Positions 1-10,032 of a stretch of 64,000 nt of DNA are shown one piece after another (within the stretch, counting starts at the first letter, position 1; each line of letters begins with the position of its first letter). Both the position numbers and the translations under genes were made by a program. Origin of the DNA: Rhynchopus euleeides (lineage: Eukaryota; Euglenozoa; Diplonemea; Diplonemida; Diplonemidae); the NCBI GenBank assembly GCA_963210315.1, contig OY723260.1:372001-436000 (forward strand), written 5' to 3'. Below the pieces are notes generated by a model that saw nothing but the letters and a program-made list of their open reading frames with translations, was not told the origin of the DNA and searched no databases.

Positions 1-600
1 ACCGGAAACCCGGTTCATTTGCATGTTTGGAGCCCGTGCAGATCGTGATGGGGTCATTTCGGCCTTGTGGCGCCTGCCATCACCCCTGAAATGATGTTGC
101 CAGGCTGGAGGTGACTCCAGTGGTCACACTGACCGGGTCAGACCCTCGGGACCTCATGACTAAGTCACCCACCAGACCAGGACCTCGATCCTGATCAGGA
201 CAGAACCCAACTTGCACAAGCTGAGCTCCACCCAGGCCCTGACCTGGTCCAGGACTTTGGTCATGCCAGTGGTCTGAGTGGGTCCCACTGCGGGTCGCCC
301 CCTTGGTCCCTGGGGTCTTGGTCGGACCCCCCAGGGGCCCCAAAATTGGATTTCGGAGTTGGGATTTCCGGATATTCTCCGAACTGTGGTGGGGTCATTT
401 TAATCTGGGAGCTGAGTTTCGTTGGTTGCAAAAAAGTTTTTCTGGCCCCACCTCAAGTGAAAAGGGGCTATTGTAAGGGTGAAGACCAGCCACGGATTTG
501 GGGCTCGGGACTCGGGACTTGGGACTTGGCCATATTCTCAGCATTGGGGGGAGGAGGGGCGAGGGATGCGTAGATGCAGGGGGGGGGGGGGGGGGACAGT
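1..600. other. no gene seen; GACC/GGTC-rich sequence
   Basis: No ORF here looks like a protein. The stretch is rich in short GGTCCAGG/GACCTGG-type words and ends in a run of G at about 580-595. It is probably degraded repeat. Confidence 0.5.
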
Positions 601-700
601 GTAGGTATAATACAGGTCCCCAAAATCTGCATCCTGTTTAATACAGTTTAATACAGGTTTAATACAGTTTAAGACAGTTTAATACAGGTTTTGTACACTA
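601..700. repeat. TTTAATACAG decamer cluster
   Basis: Several imperfect copies of TTTAATACAG lie head to tail. The same decamer cluster recurs at 14365-14411, just outside the tyrosine-recombinase element. Its function is unknown; it could be a subterminal repeat of a mobile element. Confidence 0.55.
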
Positions 701-1113
701 TAGTACCCTTGTGTGCAGGTCATGGGGGCAGAGGGGGTGTCGCTTCTTTGGAGAGGGGGCCCGGCCTGGAAGTAGGGGTTCTCTACAACACGGCTGAAGA
801 TGAACCGACACCAGGCGATGTCGATCATTGCCCTCTCGCTGGCTGAGGACAGGGGAACACCGAGCGCCATCCGCTTCGCCGGTCCTGGGCCGTCAGTCCC
901 CGGGGCCTTCCTCTTCGGGGTGGTGGTGGGGGCGTCCGTGGCCTTCTGCTTCACGGCCTCGGGGGCCTTCTCGCAGCCCCGCAGGTGGCTCTTGAGCCGC
1001 GATGCGGACTTCCCCGAGGCGCGCAAGCCACAGTGCTTGCACTTCGTCGCCTCGGTGAACTCACCGTGGCTCCAGCAGGCAGGACGTCCCCCCGACATTT
1101 TTCCCAGGTGCAA
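679..1113 (-). pseudogene. hAT transposase N-terminal fragment with BED zinc finger
   Basis: This 144-codon ORF has a BED-type zinc finger near its N-terminus: C25-x2-C28, then H43-x3-C47, preceded by a Trp/His/Phe-rich stretch. After a basic linker comes an IAWCRFIFSRVVENPYF-like segment, which resembles the conserved stretch that follows the BED finger in hAT transposases. The ORF then runs into TTTAATACAG repeat and stops, so the catalytic core is absent. It cannot be the missing 5' end of the hAT gene at 7721-9736: both are on the minus strand, and this N-terminal piece lies downstream of that gene. I read it as a second, truncated hAT copy. Domain assignment is by motif only. Confidence 0.6.
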
Positions 1114-1116
1114 ATT

Positions 1117-1143
1117 TCTCGGGCGCGCTTCGCGCGCCCGAGA
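1117..1143. repeat. GC-rich hairpin
   Basis: A near-perfect stem-loop with arms of the type TCTCGGGCGCG. Similar GC-rich hairpins with GAA/TTC loops occur at about 36433-36460 and 50941-50970, all in non-coding sequence. Confidence 0.6.
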
Positions 1144-1200
1144 CTACGCGGAGATGGCCACTCGCATACGCTCAAGGACTTGCGAGACAGGCACACGCTA

Positions 1201-1262
1201 CAGGGGGGGTCTGGGGGGCGGAGCCCCCCAGCCGCCGGAGGCCACGGTAGTGAGCATCTGTT
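1201..1262 (-). repeat. dispersed 60-bp GTGGCCTCCGGCGG repeat, copy 1
   Basis: First of eight near-identical copies of a roughly 60-bp motif (TTCACTACCGTGGCCTCC, then CGGCTGGGG and an internal GGGGGGCTCCGCCCCCC hairpin, ending CAGACCCCCC). Plus-strand copies are at 17277, 17451, 35181, 36173 and 50735. Minus-strand copies are here and at 47300 and 47458. Confidence 0.85.
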
Positions 1263-1514
1263 CCTTGCACGTGTCAACGACTTGCTGCACGAACTTGACA
1301 GACAGCTCTTAGACTCAAGGCGGCTCTGCACCGGGGCTGAACATGCTCCCCAGCCAGGAGACCCCATTCCTACTGGTCCCCAGGGAAATCTCCCCCCGCC
1401 CCCGCTAAAAGTGACCCCCCAGGGGGCCCAAACTGCGGGGGGGGGTCTTTCATTGTTGTTAGCCCCCATTTAAAACTTTACGTTTTAAACGTTTTAAATG
1501 TTTTAAATGTTTTA

Positions 1515-3274
1515 CAGGGGGGGGTCAAATAAACGTACTTAGTACTACTATTCGGCGAACGCGCGGGCCTAAATCGACCTCGCCAGAAAATTAATAAATA
1601 GTTTGCGAGCGAATAGACGTACTAAGTACGTCTATTCAACTTTTCCTAAAAACGCTGTTTGCAGGGGCTCTGCGGGGCTGTTTGGTCCACCAGGGGCGCG
1701 CTGGCCACTGCTGTCGTCCGTCTCTCACTTCTTCTGCCTTCCGGTCGAGTATCCGCTCTGTTCTCGTCCTACCACTCGCCCCTCATTTGGTTTCGTACCG
1801 TTTTGATTTGTATTGCCCCCCCCCCCCCTGGTTGACATTCTTGTTGAGTTAGTGAAAGCATACACAGTTCATCAGAGCTGTCAGCTTCACTGTCGGTGGT
1901 TGGTTGGTGCGTTGATGCTTAAAAAAAAGATGTGAAAAAGACAAGCCACAACCAGCACGCCCCAACTTACTTCTTCTTCAAGTTCTTGGGCTTGCTGGGG
2001 CAAGTCTGCATGTTGTGCCCAGGCTTCCTACACCCTTTGCAGAGCCTGCGGTGTTTGTTGGGAGTCTGGGTGGTCGGGGACGCTGCGCGCTTCTTTTCGG
2101 AGGACTGGGAGGACTGGGAAGGCTGTGTCTGTGTGAGAGAGTTCACACGAACCGGCTTCGCCCATGCCAAGATGCTTGACTGTTGGGTTGGCTGAGACAC
2201 AACTTTCTTTTGGGTGGACTGCTTCTCTGTGCTCTCTTTTGCCTTCCCGTCCAACCCAGGTTCAAGGTCCGCACCACCAGCCTCAGGGGATGTTTCTGTG
2301 CTTGGTGCGAAGGTGAGGTCCGGACAAAGGGAGCTCTTCACGAACCCGTCCTCCTCACCCGACACCTTCAGCACGTACCCCATATCCCGCAAGCGCTCGG
2401 CTACCAGCGTGCCCTGGCCCGGGCCAGTTGGTTGAAGGAAGGCCGGGGAGCGCATGGCGGTGGCCCATCCTCGAATATCTTGAACAGGAGGCATTCCATC
2501 AGCAGGAGGCACATGAAAGCATCGGACGTCATCATTATGTCGGACACCAGCCGAAGCTATTGGCTCTGTTGGTGGATGGTGAAATCTGGGCAGTTGGATT
2601 GCGGGTTTGCGGGCGTGTGTTGATCAGTGCTGCACAACAGGAGAGAATGTCAAACAACGTCAGGGAAGGGGGCTGCGGGGGGTGGGGGGTGGGCTCAGCT
2701 GGTCCTCGAAGGCTACATCTATGGTGAGGTGTGTCTGGGGCCATCCGTCCACATCTTCTCGTTGGTGGTAGGGACTGCGGACGCCGTAGATGAGGAGTCG
2801 TTTAATGCGCGCCGCTCTTCAGCAGTGATTTTGACGCCTCTGGACCCCAGGAGTTTGCGGGTTTCCGGGTTTGCGGTCTTCAGCAGTGGTTCTGATGCCT
2901 CTGGACCGCAGGAGTTTGCGGGTTCGCTGGTTTCCCGTCCGTATGTGTCTGAGGGGGGATGCCCCGATTCCCTTCGTCACGACATATCTTTGAGCGTAGG
3001 TCACTTCCCCCCTCTACGGACCCCGTGCACCCTGGTTCCCCTAAGTGGCACCAATAGACCCCGTTGTCCCCATTCCTTGCCCCAAAGTTTGCAGATTTGT
3101 GTGTCTCCAAAAAGAAAATCTCAAAAAAAACGAAAAATTTCCCCAAAAAAAAAGGGTGAAAAGTAAGTACTACTATTCAACGGCCCAACGTGCCCCAGAG
3201 CCCCAAAAAAATAAGTACTACTATTCGGCTAAGTACTACTATTCAACTAAGTACGTTTATTTGACCCCCCCCTG
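1515..3274. mobile_element. TIR DNA transposon, 1.76 kb, TA-flanked
   Basis: The ends are perfect inverted repeats of about 30 bp beginning CAGGGGGGGGTCAAATAAAC, and both are bordered by TA, which fits a TA target duplication. The interior carries extra subterminal copies of AAGTACTACTATTC. Flanking DNA on both sides is the same GTTTTAAA-type array, so the element inserted into that array. It encodes a zinc-knuckle protein on the minus strand (1967-2512). A deleted copy with the same ends lies at 15907-16660. TA duplication suggests the Tc1/mariner-like group, but no DDE transposase is visible, so the superfamily is open. Confidence 0.85.
1967..2512 (-). CDS. zinc-knuckle (CCHC) protein of the TIR element
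   Basis: This 181-codon ORF has a low-complexity Ser/Thr/Gln/Pro-rich middle and a basic C-terminal tail with one zinc knuckle: C-x2-C-x4-H-x4-C in CKGCRKPGHNMQTC. Knuckles of this form sit at the C-terminus of several transposase and retroelement proteins (for example MULE-type transposases) and bind nucleic acid. No catalytic domain is visible, so it is either an accessory protein or the 3' end of a decayed transposase. It lies wholly inside the TIR element at 1515-3274 and is largely deleted from the copy at 15907-16660. The annotated ATG is the first in frame; an upstream exon cannot be excluded. Confidence 0.5.
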   Translation of the reverse strand: MPPADGMPPVQDIRGWATAMRSPAFLQPTGPGQGTLVAERLRDMGYVLKVSGEEDGFVKSSLCPDLTFAPSTETSPEAGGADLEPGLDGKAKESTEKQSTQKKVVSQPTQQSSILAWAKPVRVNSLTQTQPSQSSQSSEKKRAASPTTQTPNKHRRLCKGCRKPGHNMQTCPSKPKNLKKK

Positions 3275-4770
3275 TAAATTAAAACGCGTTTTAAATTAAT
3301 TTAAAACGGAGTTTAAAACGGGGGTTAAAACAGGGCGTTTCTGTGGTGTTTTCACACCAAAAAAAAATTTTTTCGGCCAAAAATTTTTTTCCATGCCCCC
3401 TGAGGCCCCCCAGCTCATATTCTGGGTGATTATTCCTGCATTCCTGTCACAGCGGACACATTATTGGTGGAAAATAGGTGGCACTGACGTTGTGGTGAGG
3501 GTTGCATCAATCGCACCGGCATCAGTTGGCACACCCCCTCCGTTGTTCTCAGGAATAATGCAGTTTGACATCAGCATATTTCTGGAGTGTCGAATCTTCA
3601 TCTTGCATCACTCGATGTGCACCCTTTTGAGCTGAATCCATGATACAAAGTCGCAGGTTGAAGGCCGGATCACCATGATGGGGATGGCAATGGACCCAGC
3701 GAACTCCACCAGCTCCTTCGACAGTCCTGGAAGCACCTTCTGGAAAAGTTGCACAGTTCCAGTTGCCACCTGGAGCCTACCTTTGGCCTGCCCCTCTTTG
3801 AGAGGAGCATATCTGTATTCCCTTTACTCTCCTATGGACGCCCGACTTCTCTGATCGAGAGAAGCCTACAAAAGGCGTAACCATCCTCGTCATGTATTCT
3901 TTGCCTCCAACTTTCACTTTTGCAGAACGGATCCCGATGAACTCCAAACAGGAAGTGCAGCCAGCTTCATCACGGCTGTGTTCAACAAGACAGCCAGGTG
4001 ATGTTGTTGCTGTCAGAACGATGGTTGCAGCACTCGGCTGCGCCCCACCTGGGGTTGCTCTGGCTGTTGCCAAGCTAGTGTTTGGGACAATTATTGATCA
4101 CCTAGCCATTCTCTCGGCACCCTAATGATCGTGGGTAGGCAGCAGGAACCTGCACTCTGGGGGGACGTCATCGATGAGTTTCTTTGAAGAAAGCCGGCGG
4201 CTACCGCTGGAGTTAAGGTCCGAAGGGGTCAGTACCACGGGCGCCACACCGCTCGTGTTGGGCATCGGGTTTCGGTGAAGGCGGGGGCGCTGAGAAAGCG
4301 ACATGTACGTAACAAGCAATGATCAACCATACACCAGCAAGTCAAACAGGCACCACCGTTGGATCGTTCGTGCACCCGAGTCTGTACTGTACCATCCTGA
4401 ATCTTTTCTGGGTGATTGTCAACGATGAGGGCATGAGCTTGCGTCAGGGTGAGCAGAGGAACGGGTTGAGGCCAGGGTGAATGGAGGGTGAAAAGTAGCC
4501 CACTTCACCAGGAGGCGAATTTTCGCAGAAAGCCCTGCCACACAGCTGTGTTTGCCTGATCATGCTCAAAAGGCCTGCAATAGGCTATTTCACACAGGGA
4601 ATTTGTTCACCCATTTGGGACCCCCAGGGAGCCTCAAAATTGGATTTTTTTGCCGAAGATGGCCTCAGATGGCCCAAAACGATCAATTTTGGGTTCCAGA
4701 AAAAAAAATCGAAAAGTCTCCCCCTATATTTTGCAGGGTTTTTTGCCGTTTTAAACCCCGTTTTAAATAC
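3275..4770. other. no gene seen; GTTTTAAA array at both edges
   Basis: Bases 3275-3340 continue the TTTAAAACG-type array that the element at 1515-3274 interrupted. The middle has only short ORFs with no recognisable domain. At about 4690-4730 there is a version of the A-rich TCGAAAAG/CTCCCCC box (see findings), followed at 4745-4770 by another GTTTTAAA array. Confidence 0.5.
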
Positions 4771-5114
4771 CGTATACGTAAATATTTTGGAACGTAAATA
4801 TTATGGAACGTAAATATTATGGAACGTAAATATTTTGGAACGCTGGTGGGTTGGCGTTCCAGATTTTTTTCGTTCCATAATATTTACAGGGCTTTCTGCG
4901 ACTCGGGGACTTGGACCAGGTGATCGGACGGCATGCAGAGTCCCTGACGGGACCTACTCGTGCACTTTTCGCGCGATTCCTGACGCAAGCCGTCCTCACC
5001 ACCGAGTCCCCAACTGGCCCTGTAAATATTTTGGAACGTAAATATTATGGAACGGACCGGCCAAAAATGGGCCCGTTCCATAATATTTACGTTCCATAAT
5101 ATTTACGTATACGC
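4771..5114. mobile_element. MITE with ~40-bp TIRs made of 16-bp repeats
   Basis: Inverted termini built from tandem AACGTAAATATTATGG units run inward from both ends (4778-4840 and 5075-5108). A GTATAC hexamer borders each side. The core of about 180 bp has no ORF. It sits immediately beside the larger element at 5115-7141, sharing the GTATAC at 5109-5114, so one inserted at the edge of the other. Confidence 0.75.
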
Positions 5115-5134
5115 ATACATCGGGCGTTATTGCG

Positions 5135-5430
5135 TTACCAGTAACGGTAATACCGTTATTTTTTCGGTAAAATAACTTACCGTTAATAACGTTCCAGAAC
5201 GGCCGAATAACGTTATCCGAAAATCGGTAACGTTATTTTTCCGCGTTATACCGTTATCGATAACGGTAATACCGTTATTACCGTTATCAGGAACGGTAAT
5301 AACGTTATCGGTAACGTTATTACCGTTATTACCGTTATCGGTAACGGTAATACCGTTATCAGTAACGGTAATAACGTTATCGGTAACGTTATTACCGTTA
5401 TTACCGGTAATACCGCGTTATTTTCGGTAT
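5135..5430. repeat. TAACGGTAATAACG subterminal array
   Basis: Many short units of ACCGTTATT/AACGGTAAT appear in both orientations, creating overlapping palindromes such as CGGTAACG. A shorter patch of the same words is at the other end of the element (7085-7125). Confidence 0.85.
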
Positions 5431-6316
5431 TTTTGGGCAACTTCTATAGGGGGACCCTTTTCGAATTTTTTTTTCGGGGTGGCCAGAATGGGCTGTTTTA
5501 GGCTATTTGAGGCCATTTTCGAGCAAATTTTTGGGTTTAGAGCCACGCAAAGGGTCTAAAATGGGCATGCCAATCTCAAAAAATGCTCAAAATTCCGAGA
5601 GATTTCAGATTTTTCGAATTTTTTGACCGAGAAAATTCTGACCCCAAAATGTGGTCCTTGTGGTCTGGAACTGTCCGTTGTCGAAGGAATTGGTGAAAAA
5701 ATCGTGATTTTTGGCCTCTGGATCACCCATGCCGTCCCAAAAATCAAGCAAAAGAGGTTTGGTAGGTGCATTTTTGGGTGAACATGAGCCATTGTGCCAA
5801 CCTGCTTGATTTCACCCGAAAATTGGAATCCGTTGAATATGGTTTCTGATGAAAATGTGAAAATTTTCGACCTTCTTCGCAGTTTTTGCCACTTCCTTGC
5901 CCCATCTTTCCCACCCAAAATCGAAGTACCGTGAATGGTGTTGTTGAAAGGTCCAAATTGCGTTGGTTGTGCGTAGTTCTGCCGAAATCGTGCACACGTT
6001 GTGCATAGTGCATGTGTAACGCCATTTGCGACCAAAATGTAAATTTCCTGCACCCGAGCGTTGACGCTTCCACACACCCTTACAAACCCACTTGCCTGAT
6101 GAAGGGGGTGGTGTGTAGAGCACGTTTGGCAGGGCTGAATGACACTTTCCGCGCGAAGGTCGTGTGCGTAATTAAAAAACGGTCCGAGGGCCGGAGGCCC
6201 GAGGCCTTTTTTTACCTGCACGAGGGTGCAATTGAGGCCGATACGGGGTGCAGATGATGGTTTCTTGCACAACCCAGTCATGTTTTGCACATCACGACGA
6301 ACTCGGAAATTCCTCA

Positions 6317-6381
6317 TATTTGCACTCCAGGTCTCATATTTGCACTGGTGCAAATATGGGACCTGGAGTGCGTGCAAATAA
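6317..6381. repeat. 64-bp palindrome
   Basis: Two arms, each containing TTTGCACTCCAGGT and CATATTTGCAC, meet at a TG centre with very few mismatches. This would extrude as a cruciform or fold as a long hairpin in RNA. It lies near the middle of the 2-kb TIR element. Confidence 0.8.
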
Positions 6382-7149
6382 TGACTGGGGGGTGCAAGAA
6401 AGTTCAAATTGCGTAGTTCCTGCGTACTTCGTGCGTAGCCCGAGCGTACTTTGGGTAGTTCGTGCGTATATTGTGCGAAGCGTCTTTGACAGCACCAGTA
6501 ACGGACTTTTGGAACGTAACTATTTTAGAACGGACCGGGAAAAAATGGGCACGTCGCTACTTCGCGCTACTTCGTCGCTCGTAACGAGTAAAAATATCAG
6601 GTGGTTTATACACCGCCAATGTGAGGTGTGCGGGTGTATTCCTGAAGGATTCACTTCTGCGTCCACACTGAGTGATTTTGGAGTGATTTTCACTCCAAAT
6701 TTCACTCCAGGAACATTGGATGCTGCAAGGTTGCAGGGGTTTCTGCAGTATTTGCCTTGAAAAAGCCAAAAAACATGATTTTTTCACGAAACTCGACATG
6801 TCCGTGCGTTATTATCCAAAAAATGGTCCCAGGGGGGTATTCTGGAGCCATCTCCACCAAAAACTACACCATCCGCCCGCAAAATTGTCCGAATAACGCA
6901 AGTTTTCATGAAAATAACGGAAAAATAACGCGTTATTTTAGGAGAAAACGTTTTCCAATTTTTTGACATCACGGAGTGGCCCCCTGGAGTGATATTTTAC
7001 CCAAGAAAATTCTTTTAGGGGGGGTAGGGACCCGAGTTTCGGGTCAGATTCACCGGGAAATGCTGCCTTTTTTGGGGTCAAAAAATAACGCAAAAATAAC
7101 GTTATTACCGTTACTGGTAACGGAATAACGCCCAATGTATGGTATACGG

Positions 7150-7720
7150 TAATTTAAAACGGCGTTTTAAACTTTAAAACGTTTAAAATTAAATGGTTTC
7201 GCAGAATTCTGACAGAAAAATGCCCAGAATTTCCAGATTTTTAAATTCTGCAGAATCATGGATGTATTCAGATCTTAATAAGAGAGGAATTTTTTTCGCC
7301 AAATCTACCTCCTCCTCCTCTTAGATTAAGACCTTAGTCCATAAACGGCCCAAAAAAGCCCAACATCTGAATCCCCTTAATTAAGGTCTTAAACCTCTTA
7401 GTGTAACCTCTTTAAGGTCTTACACTCAGAGGTTAAGACCTTAGTTCGATCTTCAGCAATATTACGTTGACAGCGGGTGAACCCAGCAGGTTCCTGCACA
7501 CACCCGCCCCCCGCGCCCCCACCACACGCACGTTCGTGCCCCCCCCCCCCCCCACCACACACTCAGTTGACTCCAACACTCACATCCCCCACGAGGACTC
7601 TTATTTGCGTGGCAGCAAGTGGCAACATAGTGTGAGAGAAATGCCACACTGCAAAAGTACGCTTGAGTCACAGAGCGGCAGCAGAATACAGGTTGGAGTT
7701 TTGCCGCTCAGCGGATCATC
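7150..7720. other. non-coding; GTTTTAAA array and AAGGTCTTA repeats
   Basis: Bases 7150-7195 resume the GTTTTAAA array found at 4745-4770. Bases 7270-7452 hold at least five copies of TAAGGTCTTA/AAGACCTTA in both orientations. They lie about 270 bp beyond the stop codon of the hAT transposase, so they could be the subterminal transposase-binding repeats of that element (inference). A C-rich run is at 7540-7555. Confidence 0.5.
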
Positions 7721-9736
7721 TCACGCGGTGTACGCGTGTGCATTGATGGCAGAGACTGCCTCTTCGAAAGAAGCCAGCACATTCTTCGGGATGGTGGTGG
7801 GCTGGAGAATGTCGTCCTCCCACTCGACGACTTTCGGCCCAGTCGCAGCAGGATAGCCCTTCCGCAGGGTCCGGTCGAACTGGTTGGGTAGGTCCTGGTT
7901 GCAGGCATGGAAGAGGATTCGGGCCCGAGTTGATGCGTGCGCTGCCATGCGGGACGGGGGGAGCACACGGCGCGCGATAGAAAACACGCTGTCACACCCC
8001 AGAGTCGATGCAGTCACCGCCAGCAGATCAAGGCACAGAGTACGCAGCGCGCACTCCCCGTAGTTCAGCCAGAAGGAGTCCACATCGCCCTTCATGCCCT
8101 CCTTCTTGGAGTGATCCACATACTCTACCCACGCCGCCTCCTCGACTTCACGGAACGCCGGAATCCAGGCAGTGATATCCTGGAAGGACATCAGGTTGTC
8201 AGTGTTCCCCATGATCTTGACAGCACGTGGGTTCACGTGTCTCATCGCCTTCCAGTAGTAGTACGACCCCTCCGACTTGTTCCCCCACCACCGCACCTTC
8301 AGCTCCTCTGAGAGGACAGCTGCGACTGGGGACTTGGCATCCAGCAGGTCTTCCAGGGACTTCTTTTCCCGCTCGAGAAATTCTTTCTCTTTTTCCGTCT
8401 TGGCGTACGCGATGTTGTCAAGGTCCTGAATCTTCCCCTCCATGTCACCCCAAACAGAGTGGCTGTGCGACTTCTTCGAGGGGGTGGTGTAGGAAGCCAG
8501 CAGCTCCATGATCGGCGAATTTGCCCGCTCCATCTCCAGCAACTCCTTCTCCAGCCGTGTGACCCCCAGATCCTTGAGCAGCTGGCCCAGCTTCCCCATG
8601 CTGGGTGTCGTACTGCCCTGTTGGAGCTCGGTGCTCACGAACACGAACAGCGCCTTCATGCGCTGGCGCACGTGGGTGTACACTTCGATGCGAGACGAGT
8701 ACCGAGTATCACCTGGGAGGGGGCACTTCACAGCCGGCACCTTCTCCTTTGTGTTGTTCTTTTTTGCAGCGTCGAGAACAGCATGCGCTGCTGGAAGGAT
8801 ATCCTTGAGGGTGGTAGCGGTGGAGACTGCCTCGTTCGGCTGGCGGAGGGCTGCACGGATCTTCCCGGCGCACGATTCGAAGAGATCGGCTTCCTCCTGC
8901 GGCGTGCAGTCCTCCCTGAGTTCTTCGACTTCCCCGAGGATGGTCTCCAGCGATGACACAGCAACTCCGGAGAGACACTCCATCTGCACTTCGACCCACC
9001 GTCTGTGCCGATACTTGTTCTCATCCCCGCCCAGCAAGTTGTTGAGTAGGCGGGACACCTCGAAGGCGGCACACCCCGGGAACTTCTTCTCCAGGTTGGC
9101 CAGCATCCAGGTCTCGCAGACGTCGCCACAGTTGTTCACCAAGTGTGGGACGCACGACACGAAGGGGACACCGAATGCTTCGGCGAGTTCACGGCTTGCA
9201 GCTGCGTTGGACCCGCCCTTGTCGGATCTGATGAGGAAGGGGGGGGGCAAGCTGAGGCGCGTCAGCTCGCGCTTGATGTCCTGCGACAGCTCGACCCCGG
9301 TCTGGCTCCCCCTCCGCTCCTCCGGACGTATGAAGATCAGCGATGCGGCGAATCCTACAGCGCTGAGGATGATGGCCGTCGCCTTCGTGTCGCCAATCCC
9401 ACTGTTGTCATGCGACATGCAGTACCTCCCCCCCTTCAGCTTGGCCGTGATGACCTTCTCGCTGTCCTTCGTCAGCTCGTCGCCCAGCTTCTTCACCAGC
9501 GGAGCAACCTTCGGGGGGTCCTTGGGGATGCGTGTGCCTGCGAGGCAGGAGAGTACACCCTGCATCGCGCCCGCTGTGATCCCCGTGTAGAGCACCCCTT
9601 TCGCGATTTTGTCATGCAGAGCGGTTTCACTCGCTTCAAATGCAGTCACAATTGTGACCTGCCCCTCTTCCCCCTTCTTCTGCCTTGATTTCTTCCCCAC
9701 GTGCTTGCTGCCGGTGAAGTGGTCCCCCAGGTCGCC
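7721..9736 (-). CDS. hAT-family transposase, 5' end lost in assembly gap
   Basis: About 671 in-frame codons run from the gap edge to the stop. An RNase H-like core is suggested by CMSHDNSGIGDTKATA, followed by a hydrophobic strand, and by LIRSDKGGSNAAASREL (about 9200-9235). DTRYSSRIEVYTHVRQRM (about 8670-8720) matches the D-x-R-[WY] segment of hAT enzymes. The C-terminal dimerisation region is LGCDSVFSIARRVLPPSRM (about 7940-8000), comparable to the ER-x-FS-x-AGR motif of the family. A Glu/Lys-rich helical insertion lies between. It would cut and paste the element in the nucleus. The N-terminus, including the expected BED finger, falls in the N gap at 9737-9936; sequence beyond the gap is GAATTCTG repeat, not coding. 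No in-frame stop is present, so this copy may be recent. Confidence 0.8.
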   Translation of the reverse strand, partial: GDLGDHFTGSKHVGKKSRQKKGEEGQVTIVTAFEASETALHDKIAKGVLYTGITAGAMQGVLSCLAGTRIPKDPPKVAPLVKKLGDELTKDSEKVITAKLKGGRYCMSHDNSGIGDTKATAIILSAVGFAASLIFIRPEERRGSQTGVELSQDIKRELTRLSLPPPFLIRSDKGGSNAAASRELAEAFGVPFVSCVPHLVNNCGDVCETWMLANLEKKFPGCAAFEVSRLLNNLLGGDENKYRHRRWVEVQMECLSGVAVSSLETILGEVEELREDCTPQEEADLFESCAGKIRAALRQPNEAVSTATTLKDILPAAHAVLDAAKKNNTKEKVPAVKCPLPGDTRYSSRIEVYTHVRQRMKALFVFVSTELQQGSTTPSMGKLGQLLKDLGVTRLEKELLEMERANSPIMELLASYTTPSKKSHSHSVWGDMEGKIQDLDNIAYAKTEKEKEFLEREKKSLEDLLDAKSPVAAVLSEELKVRWWGNKSEGSYYYWKAMRHVNPRAVKIMGNTDNLMSFQDITAWIPAFREVEEAAWVEYVDHSKKEGMKGDVDSFWLNYGECALRTLCLDLLAVTASTLGCDSVFSIARRVLPPSRMAAHASTRARILFHACNQDLPNQFDRTLRKGYPAATGPKVVEWEDDILQPTTIPKNVLASFEEAVSAINAHAYTA

Positions 9737-9936
9737 NNNNNNNNNNNNNNNNNNNNNNNNNNNNNNNNNNNNNNNNNNNNNNNNNNNNNNNNNNNNNNNN
9801 NNNNNNNNNNNNNNNNNNNNNNNNNNNNNNNNNNNNNNNNNNNNNNNNNNNNNNNNNNNNNNNNNNNNNNNNNNNNNNNNNNNNNNNNNNNNNNNNNNNN
9901 NNNNNNNNNNNNNNNNNNNNNNNNNNNNNNNNNNNN
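9737..9936. other. assembly gap, 200 N
   Basis: Exactly 200 undetermined bases, probably a scaffold gap of arbitrary size. It removes the 5' end of the hAT transposase gene and the start of the adjoining GAATTCTG repeat. Confidence 0.99.
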
Positions 9937-10032
9937 GAATTCTGCAGATTCTGAGAATTCTGACAGAATTCTGCAGAATTCTGTCAGATTCTGGGGAATT
10001 CTGAGAATTCTGGGAGAATTCTGAGAATTCTG
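9937..10032. repeat. GAATTCTG low-complexity array
   Basis: GAATTCTG/CAGAATTC words repeat irregularly. The same vocabulary is found at 7200-7260, 13140-13220 and 13875-14160. Confidence 0.85.

Larger units (their letters stand above)
5115..7141. mobile_element. 2-kb non-autonomous TIR element flanked by GTATAC
   Basis: The left end (CATACATCGGGCGTTATT...) matches the reverse complement of the right end (about 7080-7141) for roughly 55 bp with few mismatches. GTATAC lies on both sides, possibly the target duplication. Subterminal DNA at 5135-5430 is a dense array of ACCGTTATTACCG-type units. The interior has one long minus-strand ORF (5556-6407) with no recognisable domain, which I do not call a gene. 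No transposase was seen. Confidence 0.7.

Noticed and set aside
5556..6407. 283-codon minus-strand ORF in the 2-kb TIR element
   Set aside because: No domain, unusual composition, and it crosses the 64-bp palindrome. Most likely a chance ORF.
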